This document shows positions 46,593 through 52,913 of a stretch of 52,913 nt of DNA, piece after piece. The stretch comes from Pseudomonadota bacterium (GTDB taxonomy: Bacteria > Pseudomonadota > Gammaproteobacteria > Xanthomonadales > Rhodanobacteraceae). Every line of letters starts with the position of its first letter. Position 1 is the first letter of the stretch. The notes beneath the pieces were generated by a model. It made no database searches. It saw only the letters and a list, made by a program, of their open reading frames with translations, and was not told where the DNA came from. The stretch spans positions 1 through 52,913 of the forward strand of contig JAKPAN010000234.1 in NCBI GenBank assembly GCA_029779475.1. Direction: 5' to 3'. Position numbers and translations under genes: made by a program.

Positions 46593-47072
46593 ATGTCCGC
46601 CGTACTCGACTCCTCCCCATCGCTGCTGCCGAGCCGCTTCGCGTGGCTCATGGGTCTGTATGCGGAGAACTACCATCGCCTCGCGCGGCTGTTCGCGCCG
46701 GCGCAGCTCGAGCTCGGCAGCTATCGGTCGTCGCTCGACGACGGACTCGACGTCCGCCTCGACGTGCTCGAACGCCACCGCTACACGCTCGATCTGCACC
46801 TGACTTACGACTTCGTCGACACGGCGACCGGCGAGGCTTCGCCGTCGGCGCAATTGCGCGTTTATCACGATGCGCACATGGCCGAAGTGCTCGACCTGTG
46901 CGCGGATCGACGCCTCGTGCGCGCGATCGGCCCGCTGCTTCCTGCGCGCGGCGTGTTCCAGCGCCGCGTGCGCATGAGTTCGTTCCTCAATCGCTGGCTC
47001 GAATATCTCGCCGAGCAGGGACATTCGGTCGGCACGCTTGAGCCGATCGCGCCTGCCGATCGCACGGTTTGA
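46593..47072 (+). CDS. DUF1249 (YqiB-like) protein
   Basis: 159 residues. The family core is visible: FAWLMGLYAENYHRLARLFA, LTYDFVDT, LRVYHDAHMAEVLD, and the C-terminal SSFLNRWLEYLAEQGHS. It is a cytoplasmic protein of unknown function, common in gammaproteobacteria. No signal peptide or membrane segment is seen. It follows radA by 99 bases and ends before a long perfect inverted repeat. Confidence 0.88.
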   Translation: MSAVLDSSPSLLPSRFAWLMGLYAENYHRLARLFAPAQLELGSYRSSLDDGLDVRLDVLERHRYTLDLHLTYDFVDTATGEASPSAQLRVYHDAHMAEVLDLCADRRLVRAIGPLLPARGVFQRRVRMSSFLNRWLEYLAEQGHSVGTLEPIAPADRTV

Positions 47073-47087
47073 CTCTTGGCGTTGGAA

Positions 47088-47124
47088 ACCGGCCGCATGA
47101 CGCAGATCGCGTCATGCGGCCGGT
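47088..47124 (+). terminator. Perfect 16-base inverted repeat after the DUF1249 gene
   Basis: ACCGGCCGCATGACGC (47088-47103) and GCGTCATGCGGCCGGT (47109-47124) with an AGATC loop, beginning 15 bases after the stop. No U-tract follows. A terminator or 3'-end stabiliser is likely. The remaining 196 bases to the next gene hold nothing clear apart from a ribosome-binding site. Confidence 0.6.
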
Positions 47125-47320
47125 GTGCGGAATGTGGTCCGCAACGGCGCCACGTCCCCGGCGCGCTTCACAGCGGGCCCGCGTACGGCCGCCACGGACT
47201 TCCAATCTAGCCGCATGCGGATTCGGAAAAGGTTAGGGCGAAGACAAGAAAGCATTTCGATCCGCACCGATACTCGGCGATACTGCGCAACGCGGCGGGC
47301 GAGTCGGAAACGAGGATGCG

Positions 47321-48238
47321 ATGAACACGGCGGTACACGGCTCGGAACGCGGTTCGCTCGTCGTCGCGATTTCTTCGCGCGCGCTGTTCGATCTCGGCGA
47401 AAGCCATGACCTGTTCGAGCGCAACGGCGTCGACGCGTTCGCGCGTCACCAGATCGAACGCGAGGACGAACTGCTCGCGCCGGGCATCGCGTTCCCGCTC
47501 GTCAAGAAACTGCTCGCGCTCAACGAGGGCACGAGCGAAGCGCCGCGCGTCGAGGTGATCCTGCTGTCGCGCAATTCCGCCGACACCGGCCTGCGCATCT
47601 TCAACTCGATCGAACACTACAAGCTCGACATCGCGCGCGCCGCGTTCACGCGCGGCGCGCCGACTTCGCCCTATGTGCACGCGTTCGGCGCCGACCTGTT
47701 CCTGTCGGCCAATCCCGACAGCGTCGCGCAAGCGTTGCGCGCGGGCATCGCCGCGGCGACGATCCTGCCGTCGAAGGCGCCGCAGCGCAGTTCGGATCAG
47801 CTGCGCATCGCCTTCGATGGCGATGCCGTGTTGTTCGGCGACGAATCCGAGCGCGTGTCCGAGGAAGGCGGCATCGACGCCTTCCATCGCCACGAAACCG
47901 AACGCGCGCGCGAACCGCTGTCGGGCGGCCCGTTCCGCGGCTTTCTCGACGCATTGCATCGTTTGCAGGACGCGTTCCCGAGCGAAGACGCGCCGATCCG
48001 CACCGCGCTCGTCACCGCGCGCTCGGCGCCTGCGCACAAGCGCGTGATCCTGACCCTGCGGGACTGGGGCGTGCGCATCGACGAGGCGCTGTTCCTCGGC
48101 GGCCGGCCGAAAGGCCCGTTTCTCGAAGCCTTCGGCGCCGACATCTTCTTCGACGACTCGGCGACGAATGTCGAATCGGCGCGCCAGCATGTCGCGACGG
48201 GCCACGTGCCGCGTCGCAAGCGCGACGAAACGCGATGA
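47321..48238 (+). CDS. Cytosolic 5'-nucleotidase (PF06189 type)
   Basis: 305 residues, related to the animal cN-I group. Typical stretches are VVAISSRALFDLGESHDLF, VEVILLSRNSADTGLRIFN, FGADLFLSANPDSVAQAL, RIAFDGDAVLFGDESERV and IFFDDSATNVESA, consistent with a haloacid-dehalogenase-like site. It would remove phosphate from nucleoside monophosphates. GAGG lies about six bases before the ATG. The stop overlaps the ATG of the next gene (ATGA), so the two are coupled. Confidence 0.88.
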   Translation: MNTAVHGSERGSLVVAISSRALFDLGESHDLFERNGVDAFARHQIEREDELLAPGIAFPLVKKLLALNEGTSEAPRVEVILLSRNSADTGLRIFNSIEHYKLDIARAAFTRGAPTSPYVHAFGADLFLSANPDSVAQALRAGIAAATILPSKAPQRSSDQLRIAFDGDAVLFGDESERVSEEGGIDAFHRHETERAREPLSGGPFRGFLDALHRLQDAFPSEDAPIRTALVTARSAPAHKRVILTLRDWGVRIDEALFLGGRPKGPFLEAFGADIFFDDSATNVESARQHVATGHVPRRKRDETR

Positions 48239-48738
48239 GCATGGCCGATCCTGTCGCCAGCGAACTGATCGTCCGCGAGGTCGATGATGCCGTCGCCGCC
48301 GAGCGGTTGTTCCGACGCCGCTTCGGTGATGCGCCGCCTTCCTTTCCGCATCACGTCGTGACCTTTCACGTCACGCCGGCGATGGGCGAGGCGGCATTGT
48401 GCTACATACACTTCACTGCAATGGATGGCTTGATGTTGGGCGGCGGTGCCGTCGTCGACAACCGCGCCATGCGTCGATTGGATCCGGTGCTGCGCGAGGA
48501 AATCCGGCGGCAAGGCGGTTTGTATCGGCTTACGCTGGCTTGGGCAGTACGTCATTTCGCACCGTCCCACGACGCGATCTTCGGCTACTGTGGTGATGCT
48601 CTGGCGGAGCGGATTGATCTCGACGTCGGTTTCGTGCGCACTGCGCATCCGCATCTGCTGGTGTATTGGGCTCGCGAACTCGATGCTGCGCGCCGTTCGG
48701 AGCTCGTTGCGCGTGCGCACGCGGTCGGGCCGTTTTGA
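48235..48738 (+). CDS. Unknown protein coupled to the 5'-nucleotidase
   Basis: 167 residues starting in an ATGA overlap with the upstream stop; a second Met (48241) is possible. It is a soluble protein with GEAALCYIHFTAMDGLMLGG, REEIRRQGGLYRLTLAWAVR and YCGDALAERIDLDVGF. The layout faintly recalls acetyltransferase-fold proteins, but no acyl-CoA motif is convincing. I do not recognise the family. The coupling suggests a role near nucleotide salvage or its control. Confidence 0.75.
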   Translation: MSMADPVASELIVREVDDAVAAERLFRRRFGDAPPSFPHHVVTFHVTPAMGEAALCYIHFTAMDGLMLGGGAVVDNRAMRRLDPVLREEIRRQGGLYRLTLAWAVRHFAPSHDAIFGYCGDALAERIDLDVGFVRTAHPHLLVYWARELDAARRSELVARAHAVGPF

Positions 48739-48814
48739 TTGCGCTGCGCCCGAGGCGTCCGTTTCGTTCCGGCTTCGATTCGCTCGGACGCGCATGGGTT
48801 CGGGCGCATGAACA

Positions 48815-49627
48815 TCAAACGCGCAAGATGCGTTGCAGTTGGAGAGGTGAATTCCAATCCTTCCCGCACACGTAACGCGGTAGATTCCAGCGCTTGCTCA
48901 AGCGTGTGACCGGCGATGGTGTCGTCCCGAACGCGGCACGCAACCGATGTTCGTGTGCGAAACGCGGCAAATATTCCTCGCGCAGATACGCGTTGCTCTC
49001 GCCATACGGATAGGCGAACAGCGTCGTGCGATGCGGCGCGAGATACGCGTCGAGCCAATCCGCGGCCTGACGGATCTGTGCGTCCGCGTCGGCGTATGAA
49101 TCGATGGCCGTGAACGTGCCCTTGCGTTGTTCGCGCTGTGCCGTGATTGGCAAGGTGTCGTGGTTGTGATCCCAGCTGTGGCTTTCGATCGTAATCAAGC
49201 CTTCGTGCTGCGCGGGCGACCACCACGTATCGCCCCACCAGCCGCGGCCGGCGAGGCAGGTGACGTCGAGTGTCGCGCGCGCTTCCGGCGAGACGATGAC
49301 GAAGCTCGTCGCGTGCACGCTTGCGCCCGTCTCGCGCACGAACGCGCGCAGGATGCCGGCGAAACCTTGTTGCATGCCGAGCGTCGGATGCTCGATGTCG
49401 TGCCAGTCGAACCACGAGCCGTCGTCGAACGTGATCGCGACGGAGTTGTCGACTTCGCTTGCGTCGATCTCCCCCAGCAACGCGGCGACGACGCGATGCA
49501 GCGGTGCGATGCGCAGGCCGGTTCGCGCGATCGCACGCAGGTCCGACGCGAGCGCGACGTGGTCGTTGTTCGCGTAGTCGTTGCCGGAGACGTTGTTGGA
49601 GTGGTAGGTGAGGATGGGGACGCGCAT
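48815..49627 (-). CDS. Polysaccharide deacetylase (NodB-like)
   Basis: 270 residues from MRVPILTYHSNNV. The NodB motifs are present: ITFDDGSWFDWHD (motif 1 with the metal Asp) and ESHSWDHNH (motif 2 with HxxxH); FAYPYGESNAYLR is motif 3. It would remove N-acetyl groups from a sugar polymer. No signal peptide is seen at this start, and upstream codons in the same frame do not give one. There is no Shine-Dalgarno sequence; GATACT lies seven bases before the ATG. Genes with glycan functions are not adjacent. It is divergent from the next gene with 45 bases between. Confidence 0.86.
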   Translation of the reverse strand: MRVPILTYHSNNVSGNDYANNDHVALASDLRAIARTGLRIAPLHRVVAALLGEIDASEVDNSVAITFDDGSWFDWHDIEHPTLGMQQGFAGILRAFVRETGASVHATSFVIVSPEARATLDVTCLAGRGWWGDTWWSPAQHEGLITIESHSWDHNHDTLPITAQREQRKGTFTAIDSYADADAQIRQAADWLDAYLAPHRTTLFAYPYGESNAYLREEYLPRFAHEHRLRAAFGTTPSPVTRLSKRWNLPRYVCGKDWNSPLQLQRILRV

Positions 49628-49672
49628 GTTGGGTAGTATCGCCGCAGTCTTGCGTCTTGTGCGCCACAGTTG

Positions 49673-50701
49673 ATGGAGCGTGTCTTGCGACGCCGTGAAA
49701 TTGCCTTGCGCGTTGGCGTTTTCGTTGCGCTTACCGGCCTGGTTGCGCTCGTGATGGCGTTCCGGTTGTGGTCGAATCCCGCGGCACGCACCGTAGCGGT
49801 TGCTACTGAAACGACACGAGGCACTCCAAAGGCGGAAGTACCTACAGTCATGCCTGCGCTGCCACTTCACTCATCCGGATTGCGGCATTCCAGCGAGACT
49901 GACAAGCCTCCCAAAGAGGCGGTAAACGCGCAGCCGCTGCCATCGACCACGGTTCCCGTCGACGAACGCATTGCATTGCTGCGTCCGCTCGCCGAATCGG
50001 GCCGCGCGGACGCGATGCTCGCGCTAGGTCGCGCGCTGCTGGATTGCCGCCTCGTGGCCCACGCCAGCGACGAGGCGATTCGCGATCGCCAGATCGACGG
50101 GTTGCTCAAGGCTCAGCAGATGAATCCCAATGCGCTCAACGACGACGTGTTGAAGACGATGATCGACGGCACGACTAGGCGTTACATTGCACTGCGTGAC
50201 CATTGCACGAACGTCGATCCGGCGGAAATTTCGTCGTGGCTGGAATGGATCGACCGCGCCGCCGAGGCAGGGGATTTGATGGCCGCGTTTGATTACGTGA
50301 CGCTCGCGGTCGGAGCCGAATCGTCGCTGGAAGGCGAGAAGCCCACCGTTTCGCTCGAGGAGGTTGCGCGGCGCAAGGCTCGCGGCAGCGAACTGCTGCG
50401 GGATCTTCTCGATCGTGGCGAATGCGATGTTTTGCCGACACTCGTCGGGGCATATGCCGGTGCTGTTGCGTCTCCACTCGCTGTCGAGAGCGAACCTGAT
50501 CCCGCCAAAGCGTATGCCTTCATGCAGGCCCTTCTGCTCTGGCGGAGCGAAATTGCGTCATCTGAGGATGGCGATTGGTTGCAGGAATATTTGCTCGAAT
50601 TGGCGCAGAAGCTCGATCCGGCACAAATAGCTGCTTCCACCATGAAAGGGCGGGCAATCTACGAACAGTATTGCCGCGGCCGCTCACACAACGGGGAATA
50701 A
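49673..50701 (+). CDS. Unknown membrane-anchored protein
   Basis: 342 residues from the ATG at 49673 (a TTG just before it is in frame). One N-terminal helix (about 13-31, VGVFVALTGLVALVMAF) is followed by a Pro/Thr-rich linker (to about residue 90) and a helical domain with LLRPLAESGRADAMLALGRA and a later AAEAGDLMAAFDYV, which resembles Sel1-like helical repeats. I infer a periplasmic domain. GC is a little lower than in the neighbouring genes. No operon partner is evident. Confidence 0.75.
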   Translation: MERVLRRREIALRVGVFVALTGLVALVMAFRLWSNPAARTVAVATETTRGTPKAEVPTVMPALPLHSSGLRHSSETDKPPKEAVNAQPLPSTTVPVDERIALLRPLAESGRADAMLALGRALLDCRLVAHASDEAIRDRQIDGLLKAQQMNPNALNDDVLKTMIDGTTRRYIALRDHCTNVDPAEISSWLEWIDRAAEAGDLMAAFDYVTLAVGAESSLEGEKPTVSLEEVARRKARGSELLRDLLDRGECDVLPTLVGAYAGAVASPLAVESEPDPAKAYAFMQALLLWRSEIASSEDGDWLQEYLLELAQKLDPAQIAASTMKGRAIYEQYCRGRSHNGE

Positions 50702-50773
50702 GCTTGTCCCGCATGGCCCCGCCGCAGCCGCGACGCTAAACTAGCCCACTTTGCCCGCCCTTCCGGACCCGCC

Positions 50774-51946
50774 ATGCCGACCGCACCGCTCAACCCGACC
50801 GACCTTTACGACGTCCGCTCCCTGCTCAGCGAAGAAGAGCGCATGGTGCAGGACACCGTTGCACGCTTCACCGACGAGCGCGTGCTGCCGATCATCGGCG
50901 ACTGCTTCGACAAGGGCCGTTTCCCGATCGAACTCGTACCGGAAATGGCCGAACTCGGCCTGCTCGGCGCGACGCTGCCGACCGAATACGGCTGTGCGGG
51001 CATGAACGGCGTCAGCTATGGCCTGATCTGCCAGGAACTCGAACGCGGCGATTCCGGCATCCGCAGCTTCGCCTCGGTGCAGTCGTCGCTGTGCATGTAT
51101 CCGATCTACGCCTACGGCAGCGAAGAGCAGAAGAAGCACTGGTTGCCGCAGATGGCGGCCGGCAAGGTCATCGGCTGCTTCGGCCTGACCGAACCGCACG
51201 GCGGCTCCGACCCGGCCAACATGAAGACGCACGCGAAGAAGGACGGCGGCGACTGGGTCATCAACGGCGCCAAAATGTGGATCACCAACGGCAATCTCGC
51301 CCACATCGCGATCGTCTGGGCGCAGACCGACGACGGCATCCAGGGCTTCATCGTGCCGACGGACACCAAGGGTTTTTCGGCGCAGGAAATCCACAAGAAG
51401 ATGAGCCTGCGCGCGTCGGTGACCAGCGGCTTGTTCTTCGACAACGTGCGCGTGCCGGACGCGAACCGTCTCCCGAACGTGAAGGGTCTGAAAGGCCCGC
51501 TCGGCTGCCTTACGCAGGCGCGCTACGGCATCACCTGGGGCCCGATCGGCGCGGCCATCGCGTGCTTCACCGAGACCACCGAGTACGCGAAGAACCGCAT
51601 TCTGTTCAAGCGTCCGCTCGCGGCGAACCAGGCCGTGCAGCTCAAGCTCGCCGACATGGCGCGCCGGATCACGCTCGCTCAATTGCTCTCGCTGCAACTC
51701 GGCCGCCTCAAGGACGCCGGCACGATGCAGCCGACGCAGGTATCGCTCGCGAAGTGGAACAACTGCCGCATGGCGATCGACATCGCGCGCGAATGCCGCG
51801 ACATCCTCGGCGGCGCCGGCATTACCACCGAGCACAGCCCGATTCGCCATGCGCTCAATCTCGAATCTGTCATCACTTACGAAGGCACCGAGACCGTGCA
51901 CCAGCTCGTCGTCGGCCGCGAGGTGACGGGTATCAACGCGTTCTGA
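50774..51946 (+). CDS. gcdH: Glutaryl-CoA dehydrogenase
   Basis: 390 residues. FAD-dependent acyl-CoA dehydrogenase that converts glutaryl-CoA to crotonyl-CoA and CO2 in lysine and tryptophan breakdown. FASVQSSLCMYPIYAYGSEE and FGLTEPHGGSDPANMKTHAK are typical of this enzyme; the catalytic Glu is E370 in YEGTETVHQLVVGREVTG. Isovaleryl-type enzymes place this residue elsewhere, which supports the assignment. TAAACT at 50737-50742 is a weak -10. It may connect with the kynurenine/tryptophan genes by pathway, but it lies about 17 kb away. Confidence 0.9.
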   Translation: MPTAPLNPTDLYDVRSLLSEEERMVQDTVARFTDERVLPIIGDCFDKGRFPIELVPEMAELGLLGATLPTEYGCAGMNGVSYGLICQELERGDSGIRSFASVQSSLCMYPIYAYGSEEQKKHWLPQMAAGKVIGCFGLTEPHGGSDPANMKTHAKKDGGDWVINGAKMWITNGNLAHIAIVWAQTDDGIQGFIVPTDTKGFSAQEIHKKMSLRASVTSGLFFDNVRVPDANRLPNVKGLKGPLGCLTQARYGITWGPIGAAIACFTETTEYAKNRILFKRPLAANQAVQLKLADMARRITLAQLLSLQLGRLKDAGTMQPTQVSLAKWNNCRMAIDIARECRDILGGAGITTEHSPIRHALNLESVITYEGTETVHQLVVGREVTGINAF

Positions 51947-51953
51947 GGTCGCC

Positions 51954-52586
51954 ATGCGCGCGCTCGCCGCTTTGGCCGCCATCGCGCTCGTCGCGGCGCT
52001 GGGCTTCGTCGGTTGGCAGCTCGTGGTCGGCAATCGGCATCAGGCGCAATTGGCCGACGAAGTCGCGGCATTGCGCGCGGATCAGCAGCGCGCGCAGAAG
52101 GCGTTGAGCGAATCGCAAGGTTCGCTCGATGCTTTGCGGCAAGAACAGACGAAGATGCGCAAGACGCTCGACGATTCGCAGGCATCGCTCGCGGCGGCGA
52201 GCGACAAAGCGAGCTTTTTCATGCGCGAGGACCTGATCGCCGTCGCTGCCATGCGCCCGGCGATCGCCGAGTACTTCATGGTGAACGGGAAAATGCCTGT
52301 GTCGCAAACGGACGCCGGGCTGCCCGTGCCTGAGAGCTATCGCGGCAAGTCGCTGAAGTCGGCGACGGTGTTGCCCGACGGCAGCATCGAGTTGGCGTTC
52401 GACGCGAATTCCGGTGTCGACGGAGGCCGCATCCGCTTCGTCGCCGACACTTCGCATGTCGATGCGATGGGCCTCCAGTGGCGCTGCGTCACGAGCGACT
52501 ATCCGCTCATCAAGCGCGTCACGCCGGCTTGCGAATATGTCGCGCCTTCGGCCACGCCAGCCGCCGCCGCACCCGCAGGCGCGTGA
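51954..52586 (+). CDS. Pilin-like globular domain on a membrane-anchored coiled coil
   Basis: 210 residues. One N-terminal helix (about 3-24) precedes a heptad-like polar helix (about 30-85, ADEVAALRADQQRAQKALSE). Then comes a domain that looks like a type IV pilin head: RPAIAEYFMVNGKMPVSQTD, VLPDGSIELAFD, and WRCVTSDYPLIKRVTPACEY with the W-C...C disulfide pattern. There is no prepilin peptidase motif (Gly-Phe-Thr-Leu-Ile-Glu type), so it is not a normal pilin subunit. The GAGG ribosome-binding site overlaps the gcdH stop, seven bases upstream. The function is unknown. Confidence 0.75.
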   Translation: MRALAALAAIALVAALGFVGWQLVVGNRHQAQLADEVAALRADQQRAQKALSESQGSLDALRQEQTKMRKTLDDSQASLAAASDKASFFMREDLIAVAAMRPAIAEYFMVNGKMPVSQTDAGLPVPESYRGKSLKSATVLPDGSIELAFDANSGVDGGRIRFVADTSHVDAMGLQWRCVTSDYPLIKRVTPACEYVAPSATPAAAAPAGA

Positions 52587-52649
52587 GCGAGCAGGATTGG
52601 CATTCGGAATCCGCATTGCGCGGCGGCAGGAAAACCGGAACATGAGCGC

Positions 52650-52913
52650 ATGAATCCGCAAAACCTTCGCATCGAAACCGAACGCCTGATCCTGCGGCTC
52701 CCGCACATCGACGACTTCGAGCGTTACGCCGAACTGCACGCCGACGAGGAAGCCGCGCGCCACATCGGCGGTGCGCTGCTGCGCGCGCCCGCGTGGCGCA
52801 AATTCCTGCAGATGCCGGGTGCGTGGATGATGCAGGGTTACGCGATGTTTTCCGTCGTCGACAAAACGAACGGCTTGTGGCTCGGACAAGTCGGCCCGTG
52901 GCAACCGGAAGGC
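52650..52913 (+). CDS. GNAT acetyltransferase, N-terminal part
   Basis: The first 88 codons are in the window; the gene continues past the end. MNPQNLRIETERLILRLPHI is the usual start of RimJ/RimL-like N-acetyltransferases, with DDFERYAELHADEEAARHIG and FSVVDKTNGLWLGQVG following. The acetyl-CoA-binding loop lies outside the window. It follows the pilin-like gene by 63 bases on the same strand. Confidence 0.85.
   Translation, partial: MNPQNLRIETERLILRLPHIDDFERYAELHADEEAARHIGGALLRAPAWRKFLQMPGAWMMQGYAMFSVVDKTNGLWLGQVGPWQPEG

Noticed and set aside
47073-47320. Gap before the 5'-nucleotidase gene checked for a tRNA
   Set aside because: No T-loop (GGTTCGA-type) or cloverleaf pairing could be found; the pairing present is a simple 16-base hairpin.
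51954-52030. N-terminus of the pilin-like protein considered as a prepilin leader
   Set aside because: No Gly followed by a Phe-Thr-Leu-Ile-Glu-type sequence; the helix is an ordinary anchor followed by a coiled coil.

Overview
The window looks like chromosome of a high-GC gammaproteobacterium of the order Lysobacterales (Xanthomonadales), probably near Rhodanobacteraceae. This is inference. It rests on the gene orders rng-yhdP-tldD, miaA-hfq-hflX-hflK-hflC-purA and rpsF-rpsR-rplI-dnaB-alr without priB, on lower kynurenine-pathway genes, and on two dispersed repeat types that I recall from this order. Most of the DNA is housekeeping sequence with strong third-position GC bias, so long shadow reading frames are everywhere. 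I saw no rRNA, tRNA, insertion sequence, prophage or CRISPR array.

Layout. 1-10241: the tail of an exported-type protein, then rng, yhdP and tldD; an AT-rich islet (about 7150-8345) with two small exported or membrane proteins on the minus strand; then divergent darP and pmbA. TldD and PmbA (TldE) form one heterodimeric peptidase. 10320-14891: a DUF4870 membrane protein, ispA and xseB separated by a repeat-bearing 404-base gap, tilS and tdh. 15057-21878: a CheY-like regulator, miaA, hfq, hflX (apparently starting at CTG), hflK, hflC and purA. 22068-26105: a very large secreted zinc metallopeptidase.

26255-36981 is all minus strand. One group, read from trhO, runs trhO, an aminomuconate-semialdehyde dehydrogenase, a carbonic anhydrase, a secreted EreA/ChaN-like protein, a RidA-type aminomuconate deaminase, 3-hydroxyanthranilate dioxygenase and an FUSC-family exporter. 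Three of these are steps of lower kynurenine catabolism; the ACMS decarboxylase between them is not in the window. Upstream lies asnS with two small unknown genes and an atypical SDR. 37130-46493: an A-type Fe-S carrier, a membrane protein, rpsF-rpsR-rplI, dnaB, alr, an unusual three-part AI-2E transporter fusion, and radA. 46593-52913: a DUF1249 protein, a 5'-nucleotidase coupled to an unknown gene, a polysaccharide deacetylase, an unknown membrane-anchored protein, glutaryl-CoA dehydrogenase, a pilin-head coiled-coil protein, and the start of a GNAT acetyltransferase.

The most interesting points are: a shared extreme C-terminal tail (IFANGFD) on the only two proteins here that look like large exported ones; the AT-rich islet beside the TldD/PmbA peptidase genes, with a 12-base homopolymer in a possible promoter spacer; intergenic repeats placed between operon partners; and the transporter fusion.
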